In this document: one piece after another, positions 1-8,242 of the stretch
How positions within the stretch are numbered: position 1 is the stretch's first letter
Layout: every line of letters begins with the position of its first letter
Assembly (NCBI GenBank): GCA_016928305.1
Contig: JAFGKY010000002.1
Coordinates: forward strand, 124,001-188,000
Direction of reading: 5' to 3'
DNA from: Bacteroidales bacterium
Lineage (GTDB): Bacteria > Bacteroidota > Bacteroidia > Bacteroidales > UBA10428
DNA: 64,000 bases
Translations under genes and position numbers: made by a program
The notes under the pieces: generated by a model
Seen by the model: only the letters and a program-made list of their open reading frames with translations
Told to the model about the DNA's origin: nothing
Database searches by the model: none

Positions 1-246
1 TTCAAAATTAAAAGTATTTGTGATGATCCTTCAATTAATCTTCATCAATATTGGCTGAACCGTTATGAACTGGAAGTTTATCTCCTTTATAAAATCTATA
101 ATTCAAACCGGTACAAAAAAAAGGAAGTTCCGATTTCGATTTTGTATCACAATCGCATAAGGGAACGAACCAAAATGAAACCATTGATCGACTGGTGGAG
201 GATTTTCAGACCATTATTATTGCTGAGATTAAAAATAAAAGCTTGA
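1..246 (+). CDS. Glycosyltransferase family 2, C-terminal fragment (5' truncated by window)
   Basis: Frame 1 is open from the first base to a TGA at 244-246 and encodes 81 residues, so this is the 3' end of a gene that begins outside the window. The tail carries a basic TKMKPLIDWWRIFRPLLLL segment, which is typical of the C-terminus of Bacteroidota GT2 glycosyltransferases acting on cell-surface glycans. The catalytic GT-A domain is not in the window, so neither donor nor acceptor can be named. It converges on the minus-strand membrane protein that ends four bases further on. The family call is an inference from the tail motif and the glycan-gene context. Confidence 0.6.
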   Translation, partial: FKIKSICDDPSINLHQYWLNRYELEVYLLYKIYNSNRYKKKEVPISILYHNRIRERTKMKPLIDWWRIFRPLLLLRLKIKA

Positions 247-250
247 TAGT

Positions 251-1597
251 TTAATTGGAATCATTCCAAGGATCTTTCAAATAGTTATAGTATTCTTTTG
301 AAGGATTTAACTTAAGGAATATTTTCCAATATGCCTTTTTTGACATTTTTGCAGGATCTATAATGTTATCTACATATTGTCTCGTCTGAAACAAATTCAA
401 TGAGATTGATAATAAAACAATAAGAATAAAACTGTATTTAATTGCTGGTCCTTTATTAAAAGTCCATGCAATAAAAGCAGCCAGGGGAAGAGATAATATA
501 CTGTACGAATCAATGAAGGCTCTTTGTCCATAACTACCTCCATACCACCAGCAAAACCATGACAAAACCACATAAATATTGAGAATAGTGAAAATTAATA
601 GCGGGATAAACCATTCCTTTTGTTTAAAAAATGATACAACAATACCCAATAAAGAAAAAACCATGACCGGAGTATACAGCAACCAACCTTTTGTATAACT
701 AAACAGACCTTTGATAATATGCGGGGTTAAGAAATCAAAATGTGCACCTGGTCCATATGAAAAAAACAAAAATTTCCCTGTAATGTATTTCCAGTACAGG
801 AACTGAGGAATCCAGATTAAAATGAAGAAAAATATTATTGCTAAAAGCAAATAACTATTTTTGATAAAAAAAAGGATTCTTTCTCTAAGTTCATTGAATT
901 TAATTACTTTCCAAAATACAAACGGGATAAAAATGATAATATTAGTTGGCCTGATAAGCGTAATAATCCCTCCAAGTAATCCCAGGTAAATTGAATACCT
1001 GAGGCAAGGCTTTTCATACCAACGGATGGTGTAATAAATAAAAACTGCAATCAGAGAAAATTCATACCCATGCGGAAAGGGTGCATTATAACTTGCATAA
1101 TACAGGAGGTTGGTTCCAAAGAATACAATTAACAAGGTCATAAAGACAATCCATTCATTAAAATATTTCAGTAGAACTTTTCTCAGATACAACAATCCTA
1201 TCAACAGATAGATAATGAGATTAAACTGAAGTCCGCAATAATAAGGAAGGCTGTATCCGTTTGCCTCATAACCTGAATGTCGGGCGATATAATGACTAAT
1301 CAAGAATGTCGGGCTATAAAGCATTGCCATACCAGCACTGGTCATTATACAACGTTTTCTAATAGGCAACGTTAAACCCCAGACGTATTTATGGAAATAT
1401 TCAGTATTTCTCTCTGAATAAGACAAGGATAGATCTTTAAAAATGAAAACTGCAGGCAAATACGTGTAATATTGCTGAATATCACTAAACGTCATTAAAC
1501 GTTTTTCAAATGTCCTGAAGTTTTGGATATCAATAACAATAACAGTAATGACTATTATGCCAATCAGTATCTTCGATGGAGAAACCTTTTTCAACAC
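251..1597 (-). CDS. Polytopic membrane protein, GT-C-like (probable lipid-linked-sugar glycosyltransferase)
   Basis: This 448-residue protein has about ten hydrophobic segments after a short cytoplasmic N-terminus (MLKKVSPSK). Its first large extracytoplasmic loop is rich in aromatic and charged residues, and an RPTN motif follows a membrane helix near the middle. This layout is seen in GT-C/GT39-like proteins, which transfer sugars from polyprenyl-phosphate carriers on the periplasmic face of the inner membrane. I see no intact family signature that fixes substrate or fold. The gene is convergent with the partial GT2 gene and lies next to other glycan genes, which supports a role in surface-polysaccharide assembly. 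It could also be a Wzy-like polymerase. Confidence 0.55.
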   Translation of the reverse strand: MLKKVSPSKILIGIIVITVIVIDIQNFRTFEKRLMTFSDIQQYYTYLPAVFIFKDLSLSYSERNTEYFHKYVWGLTLPIRKRCIMTSAGMAMLYSPTFLISHYIARHSGYEANGYSLPYYCGLQFNLIIYLLIGLLYLRKVLLKYFNEWIVFMTLLIVFFGTNLLYYASYNAPFPHGYEFSLIAVFIYYTIRWYEKPCLRYSIYLGLLGGIITLIRPTNIIIFIPFVFWKVIKFNELRERILFFIKNSYLLLAIIFFFILIWIPQFLYWKYITGKFLFFSYGPGAHFDFLTPHIIKGLFSYTKGWLLYTPVMVFSLLGIVVSFFKQKEWFIPLLIFTILNIYVVLSWFCWWYGGSYGQRAFIDSYSILSLPLAAFIAWTFNKGPAIKYSFILIVLLSISLNLFQTRQYVDNIIDPAKMSKKAYWKIFLKLNPSKEYYNYLKDPWNDSN

Positions 1598-2332
1598 ATT
1601 AATTTGTATTCACAATAAAAATAAAACTATTTTTTACAATCAAAAAATCTATGTACATGACAAAAATTTACTGCACTCTTTATGTTTAACAGTATTATCG
1701 CTAAAAAGTAATGAGTAAACGTAAAACAGACACCAGAAAAATCGTCCGGTTATTGCATCTAATACTTGGTACTGCCTTAAACATTCAGTATTCTTTATCT
1801 GCAGAAATAAAACATAAGGAACCTTTCAGTCGTTTTTTCCAAAGCATTTTTTACACCTTCAGCAAACAATAAGGTATCTGAGGTTAACGGGCATTACATT
1901 TAGGCATGAATATTAAACTGAACCCATTTGGTTTAACAGAGCCATGAATGACAAACCATGAAACTATACGAAAAGGATAATCTTCTCTGTTTCATTCCCC
2001 GGGTGGATTACGAATAAAAATGAGCACTTTTGCTCCTGCAATGCATTTACTTTCAAAATATATGTATATTCACCCTTGAAATCAAAGCGACTGTTTTTTG
2101 GTTTTCAGTAGGTTTATTTGTCCATTTCTTATTTTTTTCCTCTATTGTTCAGTATATGTTTTGCAATAATTGATAAATGAGAAAAAAATTAAGATTCAAC
2201 CTTTCGTGGTTTTTATTTCATATCACACTGTTCATACAATGGCATTAACAACTGGTACACGGTATTTAAAAGGTATATCACAAATCCGGAAAATACCCGG
2301 ATATAGCAGCGGCCTGACTTAAAAGCATTTAT
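1598..2332. other. 735-bp AT-rich gene-free spacer
   Basis: This spacer separates two divergently transcribed membrane-protein genes. No frame gives a convincing protein. It is very AT-rich, with many short oligo-A and oligo-T runs. One small dyad, GAGCA-CTTT-TGCTC, lies near 2021-2034 without a T-tract. Both flanking genes should have their promoters here, but I found no clean TTTG/TAnnTTTG pair. It may be the scar of a decayed gene in the glycan cluster. Confidence 0.5.
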
Positions 2333-3964
2333 ATGAAAAAACGGTTTCTTTTATACATTAGCTTGCTTCTGAATGTAGCTTTTATCATAGCTGTATATTT
2401 TCAGCTTGATACTTATGAATTATACCTGTTTATTAATTCCGATACCTTATATCTTCCGTTGTTATTTCGTGATATTGTAATTGATCATGCAAAGGATATT
2501 TATTGGTATCTTCCTCCCGCAACATGTTTTTTCCCTGATGCTGCAATCTATTTCATTGTCAGTTTCTTTATAAAGAATTTCATTTTAGCAAAACTTATCA
2601 CCGGTATCGTTTTATGCGTGTTGATGCTGGTGGGTTTTTGGCTGTTCCTCAATGAATCCGTTATTAAAATCAGCCCGCTGTATTTGAGTATCGGTACTAA
2701 TCTGATTCTTCTTTTCCACATAGCATACCTGTCTACAAAAGAATTTTTTTTCACGTTTTATCTTACTGCAACCAATTACCATTTGGGAGCATTTGTTGTT
2801 TCACTATACTGTTTGTTTCTGGCTGTGCTATACTTGAAAAATAAAAAGATATGGCCCCTGATAATACTGCTTTTGTTATATATATTGACCTTTTCAAGTG
2901 ATTTTCTTACGATTTGTCATTTGACAGTCCCATTGATAAGCTTAATTATCTTGCTTATCCTGAAGAGAAGTTACCGGTTACAGGCGATATACTTGTTTGC
3001 TGTGAGTTGTCTTGGTTTGATTAGCGGATACTGGCTTTATCAACTTATAGAGAAAAGCAGCCATTTTAATATCACAAGTATGCAGGATCTTACCTATCTG
3101 AACTTTAATTTTCAGAACATAGACAAAGCATATTCATTAATGCTGAATTACCACTTCATGTTTATTAAGGCAATGGATGTGCGCATGATAATCTTTGTTT
3201 TTTGCATTATTTCCCTGGTGTCTTCAATGGTCATACTTATTCGGAAACTATGGAAATATTTAAAGGGGAATGAAATCGCCAAGGATGAACTCCTCGAATT
3301 AGCATACCTATTACTTATTGTTAGCCAGGTTGTTGTGCTCTACATTGCTCCTGTGATCACAGGCATATACAAAGGGACAGACCAATTGCGATATAATGTA
3401 TATGTTTTTTATGTCCTTATCATGAATTATTCCTATCTGTCATACAAATGGTTACTACGATACGGTTTTCAAAAGTATTCCTACCCTTTTTCTATCGCAA
3501 TTGTGATTTTCTTTTCAATTTTCTGTATTAGAACTTTAATCAAAACTAATATAAAACGAGGGTCAGATAACTTGTTTGGGCATTATCCCGATTATGTCAA
3601 AAAAGTTGATGAGATATGTCAGCAGCATAATTTAAAATATGGTCTGGCTGATTTCTGGCTTGCTAAACCAATTACCATGCTGTCAAAAAGCGATCTCAGG
3701 GTTTATCAAACATATTTTGATGGGTGTCCTTATCCTCATGTTGTTAATTTAAACTGGTTTTATGGTACAGAAGACAGAAAGACACCTCCGCCGGAATTTG
3801 AATTTATAATGATGAATAACTTAAATGACTCACTGGTGTATAAAAAACTGGAAAATCATATAATTGATACGTTAATAAATGATGATATCATTTTGGTTAA
3901 AGTCAGGCCGTTCATCTTTACGCGTGAAACATGGTCTGTTATGACTTTTATTGATAAACCCTAA
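2333..3964 (+). CDS. Polytopic membrane protein of unknown function (GT-C-like)
   Basis: This protein has 543 residues and roughly eleven to twelve hydrophobic segments. It starts with a positively charged MKKR followed at once by a membrane helix. An early extracytoplasmic loop is acidic and aromatic (around residues 30-70). The last ~150 residues form a soluble domain after the final helix. The pattern of many helices, an acidic first loop and a soluble C-terminal domain is that of GT-C enzymes using polyprenyl-linked sugars, but I recognise no specific family. The neighbour 459 bp downstream is a GtrB-like glycosyltransferase that could supply the lipid-linked donor. Function is inferred from topology and neighbourhood only. 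Confidence 0.5.
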   Translation: MKKRFLLYISLLLNVAFIIAVYFQLDTYELYLFINSDTLYLPLLFRDIVIDHAKDIYWYLPPATCFFPDAAIYFIVSFFIKNFILAKLITGIVLCVLMLVGFWLFLNESVIKISPLYLSIGTNLILLFHIAYLSTKEFFFTFYLTATNYHLGAFVVSLYCLFLAVLYLKNKKIWPLIILLLLYILTFSSDFLTICHLTVPLISLIILLILKRSYRLQAIYLFAVSCLGLISGYWLYQLIEKSSHFNITSMQDLTYLNFNFQNIDKAYSLMLNYHFMFIKAMDVRMIIFVFCIISLVSSMVILIRKLWKYLKGNEIAKDELLELAYLLLIVSQVVVLYIAPVITGIYKGTDQLRYNVYVFYVLIMNYSYLSYKWLLRYGFQKYSYPFSIAIVIFFSIFCIRTLIKTNIKRGSDNLFGHYPDYVKKVDEICQQHNLKYGLADFWLAKPITMLSKSDLRVYQTYFDGCPYPHVVNLNWFYGTEDRKTPPPEFEFIMMNNLNDSLVYKKLENHIIDTLINDDIILVKVRPFIFTRETWSVMTFIDKP

Positions 3965-4423
3965 CAGTTTTTATTGTTTTTTTAAATAAAAATATTTATT
4001 CGTGAGACTCAGATTTCAGGAGTTTTATGAACCTACCTGCCGACCAGGCAGGCTGAAATCTGTAAATTGAACAACTTTTTCACGACCGAAGGGAGTAACT
4101 TTTTCACGACCGAAAGGAGTTATCCCCCCGAAGCCTCGGCGGAGGGTTAAATAACCCGCCCCTAATGGTGGTTTTTAGGATTCAGGGCTTGCCCTGGCGA
4201 TTCATACCCGTGATTTCCTCATGTCATGTTAAAATGCCTTTATATTAATATGCGGGTAATCATATTCTTTTGTATTTTTAACCTTTGATTATCAATAATC
4301 TATACTTTATATATTTGTTTTTCAATGATTTTAAAAGATAAATCCCATTATATGATTATCAATTACAATTTTTAAACAATGAACATTGAATTGAAAATTC
4401 CTTATTAAAATCATCTTTTAATT
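3965..4423. repeat. 459-bp spacer with hairpins and a 24-bp tandem repeat
   Basis: The spacer contains a stack of short structures. CCTGCC/GGCAGG arms lie at 4036-4041 and 4047-4052. A 24-bp unit containing TTTTTCACGACCGAA is duplicated in tandem at 4073-4096 and 4097-4120 with one mismatch. GGGTTA/TAACCC is at 4144-4157 and CAGGGC/GCCCTG at 4183-4196. The GC-rich hairpins stand out in an otherwise AT-rich area, and the CCTGCC-type hairpin recurs at 15784-15803. I read it as a composite of genome-wide intergenic repeats; no protein is encoded. The last ~150 bp is AT-rich and holds a candidate promoter. Confidence 0.55.
4284..4317 (+). promoter_or_regulatory. Candidate Bacteroidota promoter of the WecD/WecE gene set
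   Basis: TTTG at 4284-4287 and TATATTTG at 4310-4317 match the -33 (TTTG) and -7 (TAnnTTTG) consensus of Bacteroidota housekeeping promoters. The spacer is 22 nt, slightly long. It lies about 100 bp upstream of the first gene of a tightly packed four-gene run. Confidence 0.3.
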
Positions 4424-5368
4424 ATGTCTGATAATGCTATTGTTTTTTCTGTTATTACTCCGGTATATGGCTGCAGTACCAGCCTATATGAATTGTATTT
4501 GAGACTTGTATCAACGCTTCAATCAATTGCTTCTTCTTTTGAGATCATCTTTGTCAACGATTACAGTCCTGATAATGCATGGCATGTCATTACCGATATA
4601 AGTCGCAAAGACAGACGGGTAAAAGGTATAAATCTGTCAAGGAATTTTGGACAACATTATGCAATTTATGCAGGTCTAACCTATGCAAAGGGCAAATGGA
4701 TTATTATAATGGATTGCGATTTACAAGATCAACCGGAAGAAATATCTAAATTGTATTATAAAGCCCTTGAAGGCTTTGATGTTGTTTATGGCTGCCGTAA
4801 AAATCGCCGGGATGGTTTCCTTAAAGTATTCCTGTCAAAACTTTTTTATAAGTTATTCGGTTATCTTACAGACACAAAGCAAGATAGCCGTATTGCAAAT
4901 TTTGGCATTTACAACAGCAAGGTTATTGAAGCTGTATTAAGTATGGGGGATTGTTTGCGCTATTTCCCAACAATGGTGAGATGGGTAGGCTTTAATCAAA
5001 CGATTATTGATATTGAACATGCTGAAAGAACAGATGGAAAATCTTCCTATTCATTTAAGAAACTGCTGAGACTCAGCCTGGATGTAATTCTGGCATTTTC
5101 GGAAAAACCATTGAGACTCACTGTGAAACTTGGATTGAGCATTTCGTTCCTTGCGTTATGCAGCATTATTGTCTTTCTGGTATTATATTTCAGCGGAATT
5201 ATTCAAGTAATTGGATATACCAGTTTAATAATATCGATATGGTTATTATCCGGAATCATTATTTTCGTTATCGGAATCGTTGGCCTATATGTTGGCAAAA
5301 CATTTGAAAATGTGAAAAAAAGGCCGGCATTTATTGTCAGGGATAAATTAAATATAGAGGATAACTAA
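4424..5368 (+). CDS. Membrane-anchored GT2 glycosyltransferase, GtrB/DPM1-like
   Basis: This 314-residue enzyme has an N-terminal GT-A domain, with SVITPVYG at the start of the nucleotide-binding fold, FVNDYSPDN, and the metal-binding DCDLQDQPE near residue 105. Two C-terminal membrane helices lie at roughly residues 235-260 and 268-295. This is the layout of GtrB and polyprenyl-phosphate mannosyl/glucosyltransferases, which load a sugar from a nucleotide donor onto undecaprenyl phosphate at the cytoplasmic face. Its stop overlaps the start of the next gene (TAATG), so it is co-translated with the WecD-like acetyltransferase. The sugar is unknown; the downstream genes suggest an amino-dideoxyhexose. 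A paralog lies at 10475-11404. Confidence 0.85.
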   Translation: MSDNAIVFSVITPVYGCSTSLYELYLRLVSTLQSIASSFEIIFVNDYSPDNAWHVITDISRKDRRVKGINLSRNFGQHYAIYAGLTYAKGKWIIIMDCDLQDQPEEISKLYYKALEGFDVVYGCRKNRRDGFLKVFLSKLFYKLFGYLTDTKQDSRIANFGIYNSKVIEAVLSMGDCLRYFPTMVRWVGFNQTIIDIEHAERTDGKSSYSFKKLLRLSLDVILAFSEKPLRLTVKLGLSISFLALCSIIVFLVLYFSGIIQVIGYTSLIISIWLLSGIIIFVIGIVGLYVGKTFENVKKRPAFIVRDKLNIEDN

Positions 5369-6093
5369 TGGACCGTTTCGAAATTTTAAAATGGGATTCA
5401 GATTTTTTTTATTTTGGTGTTGCTAAGATCAGTAATGGATGTTTGTCCCCTGAGGTTTTCGGCAATATTTATAAAGCTTTGAAAAACAAAAAAGTAAAAC
5501 TTATATACTGGTCATCGGACATAAATTGTCAATTTCAAAATATTATTTCCAATAATTTTAAAGGTCGTTTAGTTGATATTAAGACCAGGTATGCAAAAGA
5601 ACTCAGAAAATTCGATAGATTCCTTATTGATGGATCATCATCCATAGAATTTTATGGGAAAAAGAAACCTGATGACAGGATGATGGAAATTGCCGTACAA
5701 TGCGGTGAGTATTCAAGGTTTAAAGTCGACCCTGAATTCCCAACAGAAAAATTTGTGTCACTATACAAGACATGGTTAATTAAATCGCTAACCGGTGACC
5801 TTGCAGATGAGGTAATAATAGCAAAGAAAGATGACATAGTAACGGGATTAATAACCCTTGCATGCAAGAATGGAATCGGTAATATCGGTTTGATTGGAGT
5901 TCATTATGATTGCAGGGGGATGGGTCATGGAGGAATGCTGATTAAAGCAGCATTGAATTACTTCTTTGAAAAAAAATGTCATACGGTTACTGTTGTAACA
6001 CAAGGGATGAACAAAGCAGCCTGCAGACTTTATGAAAAATTCGGATTTACAGTGAGGGATAAAACGAATTTCTATCATTTTTGGATACAATAA
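5368..6093 (+). CDS. GNAT acetyltransferase, WecD-like (dTDP-4-amino-4,6-dideoxyhexose N-acetyltransferase)
   Basis: This 241-residue protein has a C-terminal GNAT fold. The acetyl-CoA loop CRGMGHGGML sits near residue 185, followed by VTQGMNKAACRLYEKFGF and a terminal aromatic strand. The C-terminal pattern resembles E. coli WecD (RffC), which acetylates dTDP-4-amino-4,6-dideoxygalactose to the Fuc4NAc donor. The N-terminal half (DSDFFYFGV at the start) also fits that family. A WecE-type transaminase two genes downstream makes the substrate for such an enzyme, so the pairing strongly supports the role. The start overlaps the previous stop by one base. The exact stereochemistry of the sugar cannot be told from sequence. 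Confidence 0.75.
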   Translation: MDRFEILKWDSDFFYFGVAKISNGCLSPEVFGNIYKALKNKKVKLIYWSSDINCQFQNIISNNFKGRLVDIKTRYAKELRKFDRFLIDGSSSIEFYGKKKPDDRMMEIAVQCGEYSRFKVDPEFPTEKFVSLYKTWLIKSLTGDLADEVIIAKKDDIVTGLITLACKNGIGNIGLIGVHYDCRGMGHGGMLIKAALNYFFEKKCHTVTVVTQGMNKAACRLYEKFGFTVRDKTNFYHFWIQ

Positions 6094-6114
6094 ACTGAAT
6101 TATGCTTTAATACC

Positions 6115-6963
6115 ATGGGAAAATCAATTGGTGTTGAATTGTTAATTTGTCCATTTTGCAAATCGAAAGTGCAGGCAGAAAATTCTCAGAAAATATCCTG
6201 TATTTCTTGTCATTCCGAATTCTATTATGAAAACAATATTCTACTGTTTAAGAAATTCAATAACGAGGTTATAACAGATGAACTGGATAGACTTAAAACC
6301 TTATTTAAAAAATGGAACAATCTGTATGATTTCCTGATTAAAGTGTTAAGTCCGGTCTTTATTCAAATGAATCTTAAAAAGTTTATAAAAGATCATACCA
6401 ATGATGAAACCATTGCAATTAACCTGGGTAGTGGAAATTCGAATCTTTCTGAAAAAATAACCAATGTGGACATTTTTCCATATGAAAATGTTAATGTTTG
6501 TTGCGACGTTAACAATATCCCGATAGCTGAAGCTTCGGTAGATCTGGTGATAAATACAGCGGTGTTGGAACACGTAACAAGTCCTGAAAATGTTGTTGAT
6601 GAAATTTATAGAATTCTGAAAACAGGAGGAATTGTATATACATATTTTCCTTTCATTCAACCCTATCATGCATCTCCATATGATTACTCAAGAAGAACCA
6701 TTGAAGGCCTGAAAATACTTCATAAGAGATTTGATATTAAGGAAGTCCGGATTGGTGCCGGACCAACATCAGGATTTCTTTGGGTACTTCAGGAATGGTT
6801 GGCTATACTTCTATCTTTTGGAATTAAAAGAATTCATCATTATGTTTATCTGCTAGTTATGGTTGTTACATTCCCATTAAAGTATCTCGATCTGATCCTT
6901 TCAAGGTTTTCCACCTCGAATAATATATCATCAGCATTCATTTTAATAGCCCGAAAAAAATGA
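6115..6963 (+). CDS. Class I SAM-dependent methyltransferase with N-terminal zinc ribbon
   Basis: The protein has 282 residues. Residues 10-45 form a Trm112-like zinc ribbon with two CxxC pairs (CPFC and CISC). A class I methyltransferase core follows, with motif I NLGSGNSNLSEK near residue 103 and the acidic DIFPYENVNV strand. The VINTAVLEHV segment is typical of Methyltransf_11 enzymes. A hydrophobic stretch near residues 238-255 suggests membrane association. Its stop overlaps the start of the WecE gene (ATGA), so the two are translationally coupled. A sugar O- or N-methylation step in the same glycan is the natural reading, but the substrate is unproven. Confidence 0.75.
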   Translation: MGKSIGVELLICPFCKSKVQAENSQKISCISCHSEFYYENNILLFKKFNNEVITDELDRLKTLFKKWNNLYDFLIKVLSPVFIQMNLKKFIKDHTNDETIAINLGSGNSNLSEKITNVDIFPYENVNVCCDVNNIPIAEASVDLVINTAVLEHVTSPENVVDEIYRILKTGGIVYTYFPFIQPYHASPYDYSRRTIEGLKILHKRFDIKEVRIGAGPTSGFLWVLQEWLAILLSFGIKRIHHYVYLLVMVVTFPLKYLDLILSRFSTSNNISSAFILIARKK

Positions 6964-8087
6964 TTCCATTTAATAAGCCCTATTTATCCGGCAACGAAAT
7001 AAAATACATAGAAGATGCTGTAAACTCCGGAAAAATATCCGGTAATGGGATCTATACAAAAAAATGCCACTCACTTTTTCAGCAACGTTATCATTTTAAA
7101 AAGTGTTTATTAACAAATTCATGTACCGATGCACTTGAAATGGCAGCTATATTATGTGATATTAATGAAGGAGACGAAGTTATCGTTCCATCCTATACAT
7201 TTGTTTCTTCCGCCAATGCATTCGTACTAAGAGGAGCAAAAATAATTTTTGCTGATAGCCGAAACGACCATCCTGGGATTGATGAATACAAACTGGGATC
7301 ATTAATTACATCCAAAACCAAAATTATTGTCCCTGTTCATTATGCCGGTATTGCATGCGATATGGATGTTATCATGGATCTTGCGACCCGACATGGATTA
7401 TTTATTGTTGAAGATGCAGCTCATGCCATTGACTCTTATTATAACGGACAACCTTTGGGATCCATAGGCCATTTATCAACCTTTTCCTTTCATGAGACGA
7501 AAAACATTATTTCCGGTGAAGGAGGTATGTTGGTAATAAATGATCATCGGTTTGAACAACGTTCTGAAATCATCTGGGAAAAAGGGACAAACCGATCCCA
7601 GTTTTTCAGAGGAGAAGTCGATAAATACGGATGGGTGGATATCGGATCATCTTTTCTTCCATCAGAAATAACAGCCGCCTTTCTTAATGCACAGCTTGAA
7701 AGTATTGACGAAATCCAGAACAGGCGTAGAAGAATCTGGAATATTTATTACGAAGAACTGAAAGAACTCGAGAACAAAGGCATACTTAAATTACCTTATA
7801 TTCCGGATTATGCAACCAACAATGCACATATGTTTTATATCATTTGTAATAACGGAGAAACAAGAAACAACCTGATAGACCATTTAAAACGCAATAACAT
7901 TCTGGCTGTCTTTCATTATCTCTCCTTGCATAAATCGCCCTTTTATGCAAACCGTTATCCGGAGATAGAACTTCCTATGGCAGATCACTATGCTGATTGC
8001 CTGCTGCGACTGCCATTATTTTATGAACTAAAGCATGAAGAAGTTTTATATATATCGAACACCATTAAAGATTACTTTAAATGCTGA
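6960..8087 (+). CDS. wecE: dTDP-4-amino-4,6-dideoxygalactose transaminase
   Basis: This 375-residue PLP enzyme of the DegT/DnrJ/EryC1/StrS family makes dTDP-4-amino-4,6-dideoxygalactose from the 4-keto sugar and glutamate. The sequence follows WecE closely: IPFNKPYLSGNE at the N-terminus, the long GDEVIVPSYTFVSSANAFVLRGA block, VPVHYAGIACDMD, VEDAAHAID, and FSFHETKNI with the PLP-binding lysine near residue 180. The EKGTNRSQFFRGEVDKYGWVDIGSS segment is characteristic of WecE rather than of other StrS enzymes. The length matches the E. coli enzyme (about 376). With the WecD-like gene it defines a Fuc4NAc-type branch; the upstream rmlA/rmlB genes are not in this window. Confidence 0.92.
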   Translation: MIPFNKPYLSGNEIKYIEDAVNSGKISGNGIYTKKCHSLFQQRYHFKKCLLTNSCTDALEMAAILCDINEGDEVIVPSYTFVSSANAFVLRGAKIIFADSRNDHPGIDEYKLGSLITSKTKIIVPVHYAGIACDMDVIMDLATRHGLFIVEDAAHAIDSYYNGQPLGSIGHLSTFSFHETKNIISGEGGMLVINDHRFEQRSEIIWEKGTNRSQFFRGEVDKYGWVDIGSSFLPSEITAAFLNAQLESIDEIQNRRRRIWNIYYEELKELENKGILKLPYIPDYATNNAHMFYIICNNGETRNNLIDHLKRNNILAVFHYLSLHKSPFYANRYPEIELPMADHYADCLLRLPLFYELKHEEVLYISNTIKDYFKC

Positions 8088-8242
8088 TATCAAATTACTA
8101 TAAACTCAGCTTTTCAAATAAACAGATTTCAATTGAATGACTCGTATTTATCAAAAACTTATTGGAAAAATCAAAATAATAAAATAAAAAATCCAGTTAT
8201 TTTTGAGGTCATTACATATATGAAAAATAAGCTTGATGTTTT

